Shown here: positions 17,745 to 27,531 of the stretch, piece by piece | Layout: each line of letters starts with the position of its first letter | Position numbering within the stretch: position 1 is the stretch's first letter | NCBI RefSeq assembly: GCF_013201825.1 | Contig: NZ_CP053836.1 | Coordinates: forward strand, 2,418,001-2,482,000 | Direction of reading: 5' to 3' | DNA: 64,000 nt | DNA from: Halarcobacter ebronensis | Lineage (GTDB): Bacteria > Campylobacterota > Campylobacteria > Campylobacterales > Arcobacteraceae | The notes under the pieces: model-generated | The model's database searches: none | What the model saw: the letters and a program-made list of their open reading frames with translations, nothing else | Told to the model about the DNA's origin: nothing | Position numbers and translations under genes: made by a program

Positions 17745-17908
17745 AATAAATCCTAATAATTTTCAAATTTATTCTATTTTATCCAAATTATCTTGAATAG
17801 CAATTTAGTAAAAATAATTTTATTTAGAAGAATAGAAATAAAACTTCAACAAAAAGGATAAATTTGATACAATTAAGACTCAAAATAAAGATTTTAGGAA
17901 ACATTTTT

Positions 17909-18718
17909 ATGAGTATTATTAAAGAAAATTTTGAAAAGATGAATATAACAAAAATTAAAAATGCAAAGAATATCAGAAAGTTGACAGTTATTACTGCTTA
18001 CGATGCTCTTTTTGCGAATCTATTTAAAAATATAGCAGATATAATTTTAGTTGGAGATAGTCTAAATATGAGTTTTGCTGGTAAAAATGACACTCTATCT
18101 GCAACGTTAGATCAAATGATTTACCACACAAAAGCAGTTTGTAATGGAGCAAAAGAGGCTTTTGTTGTTGTTGATATGCCCTTTGGAACTTATATAAACA
18201 AAGATGAAGCACTAAAAAATGCAAGTAAAGTATATGCCAAAACAAATGCGGCAGCAGTTAAAATTGAAGGTGGAGAGGATAGAGCAGATATTGTTGAACA
18301 CTTAACAAAAAATTCAATAGCAGTTATGGGACACATAGGACTTATGCCTCAATATGTAAGAAGTGAAGGTGGATACAAAGTTAGAGGAAAAGATAAACAC
18401 GATGCCCAACAACTTATAAAAGATGCCCTTGCAATAGAAAAAGCTGGAGCATTTTCTATTGTAATAGAAGGTGTTATGTCTGATGTAGCAAAAGAGATTA
18501 GTGAAGCAGTTAATATTCCAACTATTGGAATTGGTGCAGGGAAAGACACAGATGGACAGGTTTTAGTATGGTCTGATATGTTAGGTCTTTTTGAAGATTT
18601 TAAACCAAAATTTGTAAGAGATTATTTGGATGGTGCAAATTTAGTAAAAGATGCTGTAAAACAATATAGAAGTGATGTTCAAAATGGATCTTTCCCTTCT
18701 AAAGAAGAAGAGTATTAA
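17909..18718 (+). CDS. panB: 3-methyl-2-oxobutanoate hydroxymethyltransferase
   Basis: First step of pantothenate synthesis: adds a hydroxymethyl group from methylene-THF to alpha-ketoisovalerate. Conserved parts are [43 protein letters not shown] and IPTIGIGAG. The start at 17909 ([10 protein letters not shown]) has TAGGA about 10 bases upstream; an earlier in-frame ATG at 17864 lacks a good site and lengthens the protein with non-family sequence. At about 269 residues the length is normal. It is followed after 2 bases by ruvB in the same direction. Confidence 0.94.
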   Translation: MSIIKENFEKMNITKIKNAKNIRKLTVITAYDALFANLFKNIADIILVGDSLNMSFAGKNDTLSATLDQMIYHTKAVCNGAKEAFVVVDMPFGTYINKDEALKNASKVYAKTNAAAVKIEGGEDRADIVEHLTKNSIAVMGHIGLMPQYVRSEGGYKVRGKDKHDAQQLIKDALAIEKAGAFSIVIEGVMSDVAKEISEAVNIPTIGIGAGKDTDGQVLVWSDMLGLFEDFKPKFVRDYLDGANLVKDAVKQYRSDVQNGSFPSKEEEY

Positions 18719-18720
18719 AA

Positions 18721-19749
18721 ATGGAAAGAGTAGTTGAAGTTGAACAAATATCTTTTGAAGACGAGAGTAGTGAAGTAAACCTTCGTCCCTCTTCTTGGGA
18801 TGACTATATAGGTCAAGAGAAAATCAAAAAAAACCTAAAAGTTTTTATAGAAGCCTCTAGAAAAAGGAATGAAGCCTTAGATCATATACTTTTTTATGGA
18901 CCTCCAGGACTTGGAAAAACAACCCTATCTTATCTAATCTCAAATGAGATGAATTCAAATATAAAAGTTACTGCTGGACCAATGATTGAAAAAAGTGGTG
19001 ATTTGGCTGCAATTTTAACAAACCTTGAAGAGGGAGATATTCTTTTTATTGATGAGATTCATAGATTAAGTCCTGCTGTTGAAGAGATTTTGTATCCAGC
19101 TATGGAAGATTATAGATTAGATATTATAATTGGTTCAGGACCAGCAGCACAAACTGTTAAAATTGACCTTCCAAGATTTACTCTAATTGGAGCAACAACA
19201 AGAGCTGGGATGTTAAGTAATCCTTTAAGAGAGAGATTTGGAATGCACTTTAGAATGCAGTTTTATGACCATGAAGAGCTTGCAAAAATTATCCAAAAAG
19301 CCTCTTTAAAACTGGGAAAAGCCTGTGAAGATAATGCAGCATTGGAGATTTCAAGAAGAAGCAGAGGGACACCAAGAGTTGCTTTAAGACTTCTTAGACG
19401 TGTAAGAGACTTTTCAGAAGTTGAAAATGAAAATTCAATTCATCTAAAAAGATGTCAATACGCTTTAAATGAATTGGGTGTAAATGAATCAGGTTTTGAT
19501 GAAATGGATATAAATTTACTTGAATTGCTTGTCTCTAATAGAGGTAAACCAATGGGACTTTCAACTATTGCAGCAGCTTTAAGTGAAGATGAGGGAACAA
19601 TTGAAGATGCAATAGAACCATATCTTTTGGCAAATGGATATATAGAGAGAACTGCAAGAGGAAGAGTAGCTTCTGTTAAAACTTATGAACTTTTCAGACT
19701 CTCATATCCAGGAAGTGAAAAACTTGATAGCGAAGGAAGGCTTTTTTGA
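18721..19749 (+). CDS. ruvB: Holliday junction branch migration ATPase RuvB
   Basis: Hexameric AAA+ motor that moves Holliday junctions with RuvA. The 342-residue sequence has [12 protein letters not shown], Walker [10 protein letters not shown], Walker B FIDEIHRL, sensor 1 GATTRAG and the arginine finger region NPLRERFG. The C-terminal winged helix ends with RTARGRVA. Its start lies 2 bases after panB and its stop overlaps the TTG start of the next gene, so panB-ruvB-permease is a plus-strand operon. Confidence 0.97.
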   Translation: MERVVEVEQISFEDESSEVNLRPSSWDDYIGQEKIKKNLKVFIEASRKRNEALDHILFYGPPGLGKTTLSYLISNEMNSNIKVTAGPMIEKSGDLAAILTNLEEGDILFIDEIHRLSPAVEEILYPAMEDYRLDIIIGSGPAAQTVKIDLPRFTLIGATTRAGMLSNPLRERFGMHFRMQFYDHEELAKIIQKASLKLGKACEDNAALEISRRSRGTPRVALRLLRRVRDFSEVENENSIHLKRCQYALNELGVNESGFDEMDINLLELLVSNRGKPMGLSTIAAALSEDEGTIEDAIEPYLLANGYIERTARGRVASVKTYELFRLSYPGSEKLDSEGRLF

Positions 19750-20810
19750 AACCCCAATATTTTTTGATTGGATTGACTGTAGTTACTATTTTTTTTATGC
19801 TACAGCTATTTGATCCTTTTTTAAAACCAATAATTGTTGCACTACTTTTGGCTGTTGCTACAAACTCTATGAATATTTATTTTAAATATCATATACCAAA
19901 TCAGTTTTTTTCGGCTATTTTATTAACAATACTTTTAACTTTGATATTCTTTGTTCCAGTTTTGTATTGCATCTTCTCTTTTGCCTCTTTGATTAATAAA
20001 ATTGATCAAAAAGCACTTTTTGATATTTTTGAAGTTGTAAAACAATGGGTAGATACTATCCCTGATGATTTTGTCTTTTTGAAAGATCAACTCCTTAGAG
20101 TAATCGATAAAGTTGATATTCCAGAGTTTATACAAAATCTCTTTTCAATTGGTGCATTTTTAGGTAAAAACTCTGCAAAATTTATTATTGATATGGTTAT
20201 GATATTAATATTTTTCTTCTTTTTTACCTTTTATAGTACAAGTTTGGCTCACTACTTTAAAGAGGCATTACCACTTAAAATGGAAGACTCGAATGCACTA
20301 TTTTATGAATCTTCAAATGTAATGAGTGTTGTTTTATACTCAATTTTAGCTACTGCCATTTTAGAGGGATTTCTTTTTGGAATATTTATCTCTTTCTTTG
20401 GATATGATGGAATACTTTTAGGAGTATTATATGGCTTTGCTTCACTTGTTCCTGTAGTTGGTGGAATGATTATGTGGCTTCCTGTTGCAATCTATGAAAT
20501 CTTTGCAGGAAGCAGTGCAAATGCCGTTGCAATTGCTATTTATTCAATAGTAGTTATATCTGTAATTGCAGATACTTTTATAAAACCAGTTATTATAAAA
20601 TATATAAATCATAGAATTGTAAAAACTCCAACAAAAGTAAATGAACTGCTAATATTTTTTGCAATAGTTGCAGGTCTTTCTACTTTTGGTTTTTGGGGGA
20701 TGATAATAGGTCCAGCGATGGTTACTTTTTTTATCTCACTTTTACAACTACTTAAAAAGTTTAGTGATGACTTTTATAGTATTGAAAAGAGCTTAGAGGA
20801 TAGGAGATAG
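19746..20810 (+). CDS. AI-2E family (PerM/YdiK-like) membrane transporter
   Basis: A 354-residue integral membrane protein of the AI-2E exporter superfamily, whose substrates are mostly unknown. About seven hydrophobic segments are visible. The family block [19 protein letters not shown] in the C-terminal half and the later [11 protein letters not shown] and [10 protein letters not shown] are characteristic. The start is TTG at 19746, overlapping the ruvB stop, with an excellent GAAGGAAGG ribosome binding site about 6 bases ahead. The specific cargo cannot be inferred; AI-2 export is only the family label. Confidence 0.85.
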   Translation: MKPQYFLIGLTVVTIFFMLQLFDPFLKPIIVALLLAVATNSMNIYFKYHIPNQFFSAILLTILLTLIFFVPVLYCIFSFASLINKIDQKALFDIFEVVKQWVDTIPDDFVFLKDQLLRVIDKVDIPEFIQNLFSIGAFLGKNSAKFIIDMVMILIFFFFFTFYSTSLAHYFKEALPLKMEDSNALFYESSNVMSVVLYSILATAILEGFLFGIFISFFGYDGILLGVLYGFASLVPVVGGMIMWLPVAIYEIFAGSSANAVAIAIYSIVVISVIADTFIKPVIIKYINHRIVKTPTKVNELLIFFAIVAGLSTFGFWGMIIGPAMVTFFISLLQLLKKFSDDFYSIEKSLEDRR

Positions 20811-20826
20811 ACTAGATCTACTCTCC
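20803..20826. terminator. inverted repeat between convergent permease and fusion genes
   Basis: GGAGA-TAG (20803-20810) pairs with CTA-C-TCTCC (20818-20826) across the 7-base gap between two convergent genes. It has no T tract on either strand, so a termination role is plausible from position rather than proven by sequence. Confidence 0.35.
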
Positions 20827-21561
20827 TGCAACTATTTCACCTTGATAAGTCATAATTCCATAATCAAGATTAATAACAGTTTTAAATCCTGAACTTAACA
20901 TAATTCTTTGGCAATATGCACTTCTACTACCACTATGGCAATAAAGAATAATAGGGGTCTCTTTTTTGTTTTCTATTTGCTCTAATGATTGATAAAATGA
21001 AGTTGTTGGAACTAAATAATCTGTACCTACAATTCTTCCACCAATCCACTCCATCCACTCTCTAGTATCAACTAATAAAAAATCTACAAACCCTAAATTT
21101 CTTGCTTCTAAAAGAGCTTCAACTTCTGCTGCATTAACTTCTGGTTTTAAAAGTAAATCTTCACACTGTTTTTTTGTTAAACCTAAAGAGTGTTTTTTCT
21201 CTTCACTTTGTGGTGTTTGTTGTGCTAAAACATCATCCACATACTCTTTTGTACAAAAAATTGCACAGTGACAATGTCCTTTTGAGGGTATCTCTTTTGT
21301 AAGAGCTGGTGTACAAGGGCACAATCTATTATCAGCTTTGTCTTTTTCCTCTTGAGTCTCACCCACAACCATAAAACAGGGACAATATCTTTTTCCATAA
21401 ATAAGTTTGTTTCTTGTTAGTCCCATTTGTATTGATTCATTTACATCATCTTCAGGATTATAAAAAAATCCATGTTCTTCACAAACTTTATTAGTAAATT
21501 GTTTTGTTAGTTCTAGTTCAGTTTGAAACTCATCACTTTCAATATCAATTTTTCTTATCAT
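20818..21561 (-). CDS. ferredoxin:thioredoxin-reductase-like domain fused to rhodanese
   Basis: 247 residues in two domains. Residues about 10-110 resemble the catalytic (beta) chain of ferredoxin:thioredoxin reductase: CPC at 60-62, CPC at 81-83 and CHC at 97-99, plus C103. The spacing (CPC-x18-CPC-x13-CHC) is wider than in plant-type enzymes. Residues about 145-245 form a rhodanese domain with the active-site loop CHSGSR (C208) after PIILY, and a DTREW segment. It may pass electrons from ferredoxin to a persulfide or disulphide, but that is inference. It is a single-gene unit on the minus strand, convergent with the permease gene. Confidence 0.85.
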   Translation of the reverse strand: MIRKIDIESDEFQTELELTKQFTNKVCEEHGFFYNPEDDVNESIQMGLTRNKLIYGKRYCPCFMVVGETQEEKDKADNRLCPCTPALTKEIPSKGHCHCAIFCTKEYVDDVLAQQTPQSEEKKHSLGLTKKQCEDLLLKPEVNAAEVEALLEARNLGFVDFLLVDTREWMEWIGGRIVGTDYLVPTTSFYQSLEQIENKKETPIILYCHSGSRSAYCQRIMLSSGFKTVINLDYGIMTYQGEIVAGE

Positions 21562-21679
21562 AATTTTTCCTATTTTTTTGGGAATTTTACAACTATTTAC
21601 TTTATTTTTTCTTATATATCATGGGTATTTTTTATTCTTTATAAGAATTTGTTTTATTATAAGTCAAATTTATAATTTT

Positions 21680-22348
21680 TTAAAATTCTCTTGGATTTTC
21701 TAAAGCTTTTTGTATTAACTCTAAAAAGCTATCTCTACTAATCTCTTTTGCTCCTAATGATTTTAAATGTTTTGTAGGAATTTGACAATCTATTAATCTA
21801 AAATTACTCTTTTTCAGTCTCTCGATAAGGTAATACAAAGCAACTTTAGAAGCATCACTTTTTTTTGCAAACATAGATTCTCCACAAAAGATATCACCAA
21901 TTACAACACCATAACCACCACCCACTAATTCCCCTTCATAGTAGCTTTCAAAAGAGTGAGCAAAACCTAATTTATAAAACTCATTATATGACTCTATAAC
22001 CTCATCATGTATCCAAGAACCCTTTTGATTCTCTCTTTTTATCTTTGAGCACTCAAGCATAAGCTCTTTAAAATTTTCATCAAATTTTATTTCAAATATA
22101 TTACTATTGATTGTTTTCTTTAGTGACTTTGAAACTTTAAACTCATCTAGATTTAAAATTAAGCGAGGATTAGGGCTCCACCAAAGAATAGGATCAGTTT
22201 TATTATACCAAGGGAAGATTCCCATTGAATAAGCTTTAAATAGCCTAGTTGGAGACAAATCTCCACCATAAGCTAAAATTCCCTCATTTGAAGCCAATCT
22301 TGGATTTGGAAAACTATAAGAGTAGTTATCTAAAGGGAAAATATCCAA
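21680..22348 (-). CDS. aat: leucyl/phenylalanyl-tRNA--protein transferase
   Basis: Adds Leu or Phe to proteins with N-terminal Lys or Arg, marking them for ClpS/ClpAP. The 222-residue sequence has the family signatures FPNPRLASNEGILAYGGDLSP, MGIFPWYN, WWSPNPR, GSWIHDEVI, GGGYGVVIGDIFCGESMF and LIDCQIPT. It is the last gene of a clpS-clpA-cytochrome-aat series on one strand, 15 bases after the cytochrome gene. In Campylobacter jejuni aat also neighbours clpA, so the association is conserved. Confidence 0.96.
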   Translation of the reverse strand: MDIFPLDNYSYSFPNPRLASNEGILAYGGDLSPTRLFKAYSMGIFPWYNKTDPILWWSPNPRLILNLDEFKVSKSLKKTINSNIFEIKFDENFKELMLECSKIKRENQKGSWIHDEVIESYNEFYKLGFAHSFESYYEGELVGGGYGVVIGDIFCGESMFAKKSDASKVALYYLIERLKKSNFRLIDCQIPTKHLKSLGAKEISRDSFLELIQKALENPREF

Positions 22349-22363
22349 GATTATTGGTCTTAA

Positions 22364-22963
22364 TTAGAATTTAGAAATATACTCAGCAACTGCCTCAATA
22401 TCTTCTTTAGTCATTGATGAAACTTGGCTTTTCATTACGCCTTTCATTACTGCACCATAAGTTCCATTTTTATACCCCTCTAGTGCACTAACAATTTGTT
22501 CTTTACTCCACCCTTTAATGACTAGAGATTTCCCTAATGCAGGTTTTTCAGCACTTGCTCCATGACAGCCTGCACACTTTAAATATAAAGCTTTTCCTTT
22601 ATCTAACATTGTTTTAGACTCATCATTTATAGCTGATTTTGCTTCAACAATACTATTTATACTATCTTCAATTTTATCTTTTGTTTGATTTACACTCTTT
22701 ACTGCTTCTTCTTTAATCTCTTTACTTTTCTCTATAACATCATTTGTCATATCTTTTACTGCTTCAGAACCTGCTTGTGCAACTTTTTTAGACTCTTCTA
22801 CTATTGTAGCTGCAACTTCAGCAGCTGATTCTTTTGTTTGTGTAACAAACTTTTCTTGAGGAGCTTTTGCTTCTTCATTTTGTGTAGTGGTTTCTACTTT
22901 TTCATCAGAACATCCAACAAAAATTGAAGCTGCAACAATCAAACTAAATAAAATTTTATTCAT
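22364..22963 (-). CDS. cytochrome c lipoprotein with long helical linker
   Basis: A 199-residue protein with a lipoprotein signal (IFVGC, lipidated C18). A charged Glu/Lys/Ala-rich region at about 25-110 is predicted to be helical or coiled. The C-terminal class I cytochrome c domain has haem site CAGCH at 130-134 and methionine ligand candidates at 173-177. It is probably anchored to a periplasmic face of a membrane and carries electrons near respiratory complexes. The partner is unknown. It sits between clpA and aat, with about 95 bases before it that include a TACAAT box, so it may have its own promoter. Confidence 0.88.
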   Translation of the reverse strand: MNKILFSLIVAASIFVGCSDEKVETTTQNEEAKAPQEKFVTQTKESAAEVAATIVEESKKVAQAGSEAVKDMTNDVIEKSKEIKEEAVKSVNQTKDKIEDSINSIVEAKSAINDESKTMLDKGKALYLKCAGCHGASAEKPALGKSLVIKGWSKEQIVSALEGYKNGTYGAVMKGVMKSQVSSMTKEDIEAVAEYISKF

Positions 22964-22991
22964 TATTTTTCCTTATACAAAATAAGTTGAA

Positions 22992-22997
22992 ATTGTA
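22992..22997 (-). promoter_or_regulatory. possible -10 box for cytochrome-aat
   Basis: On the minus strand this reads TACAAT preceded by CATG, about 30 bases before the cytochrome ATG, in the 95-base gap after clpA. This could start a cytochrome-aat transcript. No -35 is clear. Confidence 0.3.
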
Positions 22998-23058
22998 CAT
23001 GATTTTTATTAAAAAACATTTAATAAATTATTTTAATTAAAATCTAAAAAACTCTACA

Positions 23059-25290
23059 CTAACTTTTTAAAGGAGTATAAGTGAATTTAAACTCATCATC
23101 AACAAAATCAATTTTTACATTACCACCTTTTTTAAGTCTTCCAAAAAGTATCTCATCAGTCAGAACATTTTTAATTTTATCAGAGATTACTCTAGCTAAA
23201 GGTCTTGCTCCCATTGCTTTATCATAACCTAAAACTGCAAGTTCATTTTTTGCTTTTGCACTAATTGCAATTTTGATTTTTTTGTTTTCAAGTTGTTTTT
23301 CTAAATCTTCAATAAATTTACCTGCAACTTTTGCAACAATAGAGATATCTAATGATACAAAACTTACCATAGCATCAAGTCTATTTCTAAACTCTGGTGC
23401 AAAGAATTTGTTTATTGCTTTATTCTCATTTAGAGAATCATCTTTTGCAAATCCCATTACATTTGCTTCACTAGCACCTAAATTTGATGTCATAATAAGT
23501 ATTACATTTTGGAAATCTGCTTTATTTCCACTATTATCAGTTAATTCTGCATTATCCATAACTTGAAGTAAAATTGACATCAAATCAGGATGAGCTTTCT
23601 CTATTTCATCCAATAAAAGTACACAATGTGGATGTTTTCTAATTGCTTCAGTTAAAAGCCCACCATTTTCAAACCCTACATATCCTGCAGGAGCTCCAAT
23701 AAGTCTTGAAACAGTATGAGCTTCCATATATTCACTCATATCAAATCTTTCAAAGTGGATACCCAATTGATTAGATAACTCTTTTGCAACCTCTGTTTTA
23801 CCAACACCTGTTGGTCCTGTAAATAGGAAACTTCCTATTGGTTTTTTATCAATATTAAGCCCAGCTTTGTTTCTTTTTATTGATTGAACTATAGTTGCAA
23901 TAGCACTATCTTGTCCAAAAACTCTTTTTTGCATACTTTTTTCAAGGCTTTTAAGCAATGAAATATCTGATTTTGTTGTTGATTTTGAAGGAATATGTGC
24001 CATTTTTGCAACTGTATCTTCAATATCTTTTTGAGTAATATTAATATTGTTTTTATTTACAGTTGAATACTCTATTTTTTTTCTTGCCCCAACCTCATCA
24101 ATAACATCTATTGCACTATCTGGCAAAAATCTATCATTGATATATTTTTTACTAAGTTCAACGGCAACTTCTATTGCTGCTTTGCTATATTTTACCCCAT
24201 GATAATCTTCATATTTAGATTTTAAACCCTCTAATATTTGAACAGTATCTTCCAAAGAAGGTTCATCAACATCAACTTTTGCAAATCTTCTACTAAGTGC
24301 TTTATCTTTTGAAAAATCATTTCTAAACTCACTAAAAGTAGTTGCCCCAATACATTTTAACTTTCCATTTGCAAGCATTGGTTTTAAGATATTTGAAGCA
24401 TCCATTGAACTTCCGCTTACACTTCCAGCCCCAACTATTGTATGAATCTCATCAATAAATAAAATTGCATTAGGAATTTTTGTAATCTCTTTTAACAAAG
24501 CTTTTAATTTTTTCTCAAAATCCCCTCTATATTTAGTTCCTGCAACCATTGATCCCATATCTAGTGAAAATACTTTTGCATCTTCTAAAAACTCTGGAAC
24601 TCTTTTATTTGCAATCTCTAAAGCTAAACCTTCTGCAATAGCAGTTTTACCAACACCAGGTTCACCAACTAAAATTGGATTGTTTTTCTTTCTTCTGCTT
24701 AGAATTTGAATAACTCTTCCTATCTCATTTACTCTTCCAATAACTGGATCAATATCACCTTTTTTTGCTAAAGCTACAAGTTCAGTTGAGTTTTTATCTA
24801 AAACCTTATTATCTTTTCCATCGTCATCTTCTTTAAAGTCATCAAAATCATTTGGCTCTTCTGTTTCCTCTTTATGAGAAATCTCTTCTAAGATATCAAC
24901 CCTTTCAACTCCTGCTGATTTTAGAACATAAGTTGCATAAGATTTTTCATCTTTTAAGATAGCAACAAACATATCTTCAACACTTGCATTTCTTCTACCA
25001 CTATTTTGAGTATGTGCTACCATATTCTCAATTGTAGAAGTAAGTGTAATTGTCTCAATAGGTTCATCTTGAATATTCTCAGGGAAAATTGGAGTATTTT
25101 CATCAATATGTTTTTTTATTTGATTAAAGATTTTATTTTTATCTAATCCCAAATCATTTAATAAATTTTCAATAACTTCATCATGAATAAGCATTAAAAA
25201 AACATGCTCAATTGTTAAATATTCATGTCTACTCTTTTTTGCATAGTTTACTGCTTGCGCAAATATATTTCTTAATTCTTTACTAATCAT
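23059..25290 (-). CDS. clpA: ATP-dependent Clp protease ATP-binding subunit ClpA
   Basis: Unfoldase that feeds ClpP. The 743-residue protein has the Clp N domain (about 1-140), a first AAA+ domain with GEPGVGKTA and FIDEIHT, and a second with GPTGVGKTE and LLDEIEKAHPD. The C-terminal D2-small domain has GYDKAMGARPLARVI. No ClpB-type long middle domain is present, so it is ClpA rather than ClpB. The start lies 3 bases after clpS, which fits delivery of N-degron substrates by ClpS. clpP is not in the window. Confidence 0.96.
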   Translation of the reverse strand: MISKELRNIFAQAVNYAKKSRHEYLTIEHVFLMLIHDEVIENLLNDLGLDKNKIFNQIKKHIDENTPIFPENIQDEPIETITLTSTIENMVAHTQNSGRRNASVEDMFVAILKDEKSYATYVLKSAGVERVDILEEISHKEETEEPNDFDDFKEDDDGKDNKVLDKNSTELVALAKKGDIDPVIGRVNEIGRVIQILSRRKKNNPILVGEPGVGKTAIAEGLALEIANKRVPEFLEDAKVFSLDMGSMVAGTKYRGDFEKKLKALLKEITKIPNAILFIDEIHTIVGAGSVSGSSMDASNILKPMLANGKLKCIGATTFSEFRNDFSKDKALSRRFAKVDVDEPSLEDTVQILEGLKSKYEDYHGVKYSKAAIEVAVELSKKYINDRFLPDSAIDVIDEVGARKKIEYSTVNKNNINITQKDIEDTVAKMAHIPSKSTTKSDISLLKSLEKSMQKRVFGQDSAIATIVQSIKRNKAGLNIDKKPIGSFLFTGPTGVGKTEVAKELSNQLGIHFERFDMSEYMEAHTVSRLIGAPAGYVGFENGGLLTEAIRKHPHCVLLLDEIEKAHPDLMSILLQVMDNAELTDNSGNKADFQNVILIMTSNLGASEANVMGFAKDDSLNENKAINKFFAPEFRNRLDAMVSFVSLDISIVAKVAGKFIEDLEKQLENKKIKIAISAKAKNELAVLGYDKAMGARPLARVISDKIKNVLTDEILFGRLKKGGNVKIDFVDDEFKFTYTPLKS

Positions 25291-25293
25291 TTT

Positions 25294-25593
25294 TTATTCT
25301 TCTTCCATTATTGCTTTTAAAGGGAACCCCTTTTCTCTCGCTAAGGACTTAACCTGAGCCACTTTTGTTGTTGCAATCTCATGGGTATATATTCCACAAA
25401 CTTCTTTCCCATTATTATGAATATTTAACATAATTTTTGTAGCTTGATCAATATTCTTTCTAAAAACTTTTGTTAAGACGTCAATTACAAAATCCATTGT
25501 TGAATAATCATCATTTAATAGTAGTACTTTAAATTTCTTTGGCTCTTCTACTTCCAGGTCATTATCAAGTTCAATTTCTAATTCGTTTGCCAC
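25294..25593 (-). CDS. clpS: ClpAP adaptor protein ClpS
   Basis: A 99-residue adaptor that binds N-degrons and hands them to ClpA. The core has KVLLLNDDYSTMDFVIDVL, where the N-D-D and T-M-D-F residues line the N-degron pocket, and the later GKEVCGIYTHEIATTKV. Length and the acidic N-terminal tail are typical. It precedes clpA by 3 bases and has an extended -10 promoter just upstream. Confidence 0.95.
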   Translation of the reverse strand: MANELEIELDNDLEVEEPKKFKVLLLNDDYSTMDFVIDVLTKVFRKNIDQATKIMLNIHNNGKEVCGIYTHEIATTKVAQVKSLAREKGFPLKAIMEEE

Positions 25594-25625
25594 AATATAC
25601 CTCTTTTTAATTTATTGTTGTATAT

Positions 25626-25634
25626 ATTATAACA
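25626..25634 (-). promoter_or_regulatory. extended -10 promoter of clpS-clpA
   Basis: On the minus strand the sequence is TGTTATAAT, a perfect extended -10 element (TGnTATAAT). It lies about 32 bases ahead of the clpS start and is preceded by a run of T. Campylobacterotal housekeeping promoters rely on such extended -10 boxes with weak -35 elements, so this is a good candidate. Confidence 0.6.
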
Positions 25635-25729
25635 AAAAAGAACTAATCTTAGTAAAACAAAATGTTTACAAAATATTTTAAAGCTTCTTTTATTTTTTAA
25701 AAAATAATAATTTATAAAAAAGGATTATA

Positions 25730-26338
25730 ATGAAAAGGGTATTTGTAACTGCAACTAATACAGATGTTGGGAAAACATATGCTTGTGAAACAATTTTAAA
25801 ATATTATGCAAAAAAAGGCGTAAGAGTAGGATATTTTAAGCCTTGTGAAACTGGAGTTATTGACTCTCCTTTAGATGGAACAAAGATGTTAAATCTTGTA
25901 AAAGAATTAAATAATGATTTTACTGCAACAATTAATGATGTGGTTCCTTATCAATTTAAGCTTCCAGCTGCTCCATATGTTGCTAAAGGTGAACAAAATA
26001 TTGATTTTGAGTTCTTAAAAGATAAAATAAACTATTTAGAAACCATGTGTGATTTTTTAGTAATTGAGGGTGCTGGTGGTTTAATGGTACCAATTTTGGA
26101 AGATCTTTTTATGATTGATTTAATAAAAATATTTGAGGCAAAAGCAATTTTGATTGCTCCATCTAAACTAGGATGTATAAATGACATTCTTCTTTCACAA
26201 GAGGCTTTAAAAAGAAGAGAGATAGGTTTTGAGTGGTATATTAATCTTTTTCAAGATAAAGAGAGTTTTGAGGAAGTATCAAAACCCTTTTTAGAAGATT
26301 ATTTTGGAAAGTTGAACTTTCTTCATGAGTTGGAGTAA
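25730..26338 (+). CDS. bioD: dethiobiotin synthetase
   Basis: Closes the ureido ring of dethiobiotin with CO2 and ATP, the penultimate step of biotin synthesis. The 202-residue protein has FVTATNTDVGKTYA (phosphate loop), FKPCETG and VIEGAGGLMVP, all diagnostic. The ribosome binding site AAAGGA precedes the ATG. It stands alone, with other bio genes outside the window, and ends in a clear hairpin. Confidence 0.95.
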   Translation: MKRVFVTATNTDVGKTYACETILKYYAKKGVRVGYFKPCETGVIDSPLDGTKMLNLVKELNNDFTATINDVVPYQFKLPAAPYVAKGEQNIDFEFLKDKINYLETMCDFLVIEGAGGLMVPILEDLFMIDLIKIFEAKAILIAPSKLGCINDILLSQEALKRREIGFEWYINLFQDKESFEEVSKPFLEDYFGKLNFLHELE

Positions 26339-26354
26339 TTCTCCAACTTTTATA
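26328..26354 (+). terminator. intrinsic terminator of bioD
   Basis: AGTTGGAG (26328-26335) pairs with CTCCAACT (26341-26348) over a 5-base loop, followed by TTTAT on the plus strand. The stem overlaps the bioD stop codon. On the minus strand there is no T tract, so it acts mainly on bioD. Confidence 0.7.
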
Positions 26355-27531
26355 AAAACTTTTTCAACCAATTATAATATAAAGCAAAAACAAAAAAACC
26401 AAAACCTAAAATGGCAGTTATTAACTCCAAAGAGATAATAGATGCAGCAATACCAATAAAAAAAGTTGTAACAATATTTGAAATCATAAAAATCATATCA
26501 TTATAAGATATTACTCTTCCTAAATATTTCTCTTCAACACCCTCTTGTATAAGAGCATAAGTATAAGACCAAATAGTTGTAGTTGCAAAACCTGTTAAAA
26601 AAAGTGCAATTAAAGAGTAATAAAAATCAAACTGTAAAAAACTCCAAATAATAATTGCCAAACCTTGAAAAATAAAGATATATGTCAAAGTATCCTTATT
26701 TACTTTATTGGTAATAAAAAGTGGGCCAATCATCAAAGCAAAAGCTCTTACTGCATTTGTAATTCCTATTGCTAAAGGAACAGCTATTACATATTTATAC
26801 TCATTTTTTGCCAAAAGAGTTACTAATGTATCAAAAGATGTAAGCCCAACACTAGAGTGTAATACTATTAGATGAAGGATAAGTTTGTTCTTTTTTAAAT
26901 ATAAAAAACCATCTTTTATCATTGAACTTATTTTCTCTTTTGTATGAATAATTTCTATTTTAAACTCAATATTAAAAAATAGAATTATTGCCACAATAAA
27001 AAATAGAGCATCTATGATAATTGAAGTTTTTATTCCAAAAGAGTGAACAACAACTCCACTTATTGCCATACCTGCTGCATAGGTAAAAGACCAAATAATT
27101 GAGTGTATCTCATTTGCTTTTTGTAAGGCTCTTCCTTTTATTAACTTAGGAAGAAGTGTCATCTCCGTTGAGAAAAACATAGAAGAACTTCCCATTCTAA
27201 TAAAAATTAGAACCATTAATAACCATAAGTCATCTTTACTATCAATGGTTAAAAAAAGCAAAGTCATAATAAGTTCAGTTAAAAGTAGACTTAGCATCAA
27301 AGCTCTTACTCTAACTTTATCTATAATTGCCCCAGAAAATGGACCAATTAAAACTGCTGGTAGTAGATGCATTGCTGTTACTAAGGCAATAATAAAAGCA
27401 GATGATCCAAAATCAACAACCATTGTATAAATAGCAACATTGGAAAACCAAGAGCCAAAATATGCAATGAATTGTAGTAATGATAGTTGTCTAATAATTG
27501 GATAATTAGTTAATAGTTCACGATATGTCAA
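26350..27531 (-). CDS. major facilitator superfamily transporter
   Basis: A 393-residue permease with about 12 hydrophobic segments. The N-terminal part (GSWFSNVAIYTMVV) and the loop GPFSGAIIDKVRVR between helices 2 and 3 are typical of the MFS macrolide-efflux/enterobactin-exporter-like group. The substrate is unknown. It overlaps the molybdopterin oxidoreductase gene by 14 bases at its start, so it ends the flhA-batD-HlyD-like-oxidoreductase run on the minus strand. Confidence 0.82.
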   Translation of the reverse strand: MTYRELLTNYPIIRQLSLLQFIAYFGSWFSNVAIYTMVVDFGSSAFIIALVTAMHLLPAVLIGPFSGAIIDKVRVRALMLSLLLTELIMTLLFLTIDSKDDLWLLMVLIFIRMGSSSMFFSTEMTLLPKLIKGRALQKANEIHSIIWSFTYAAGMAISGVVVHSFGIKTSIIIDALFFIVAIILFFNIEFKIEIIHTKEKISSMIKDGFLYLKKNKLILHLIVLHSSVGLTSFDTLVTLLAKNEYKYVIAVPLAIGITNAVRAFALMIGPLFITNKVNKDTLTYIFIFQGLAIIIWSFLQFDFYYSLIALFLTGFATTTIWSYTYALIQEGVEEKYLGRVISYNDMIFMISNIVTTFFIGIAASIISLELITAILGFGFFVFALYYNWLKKFL

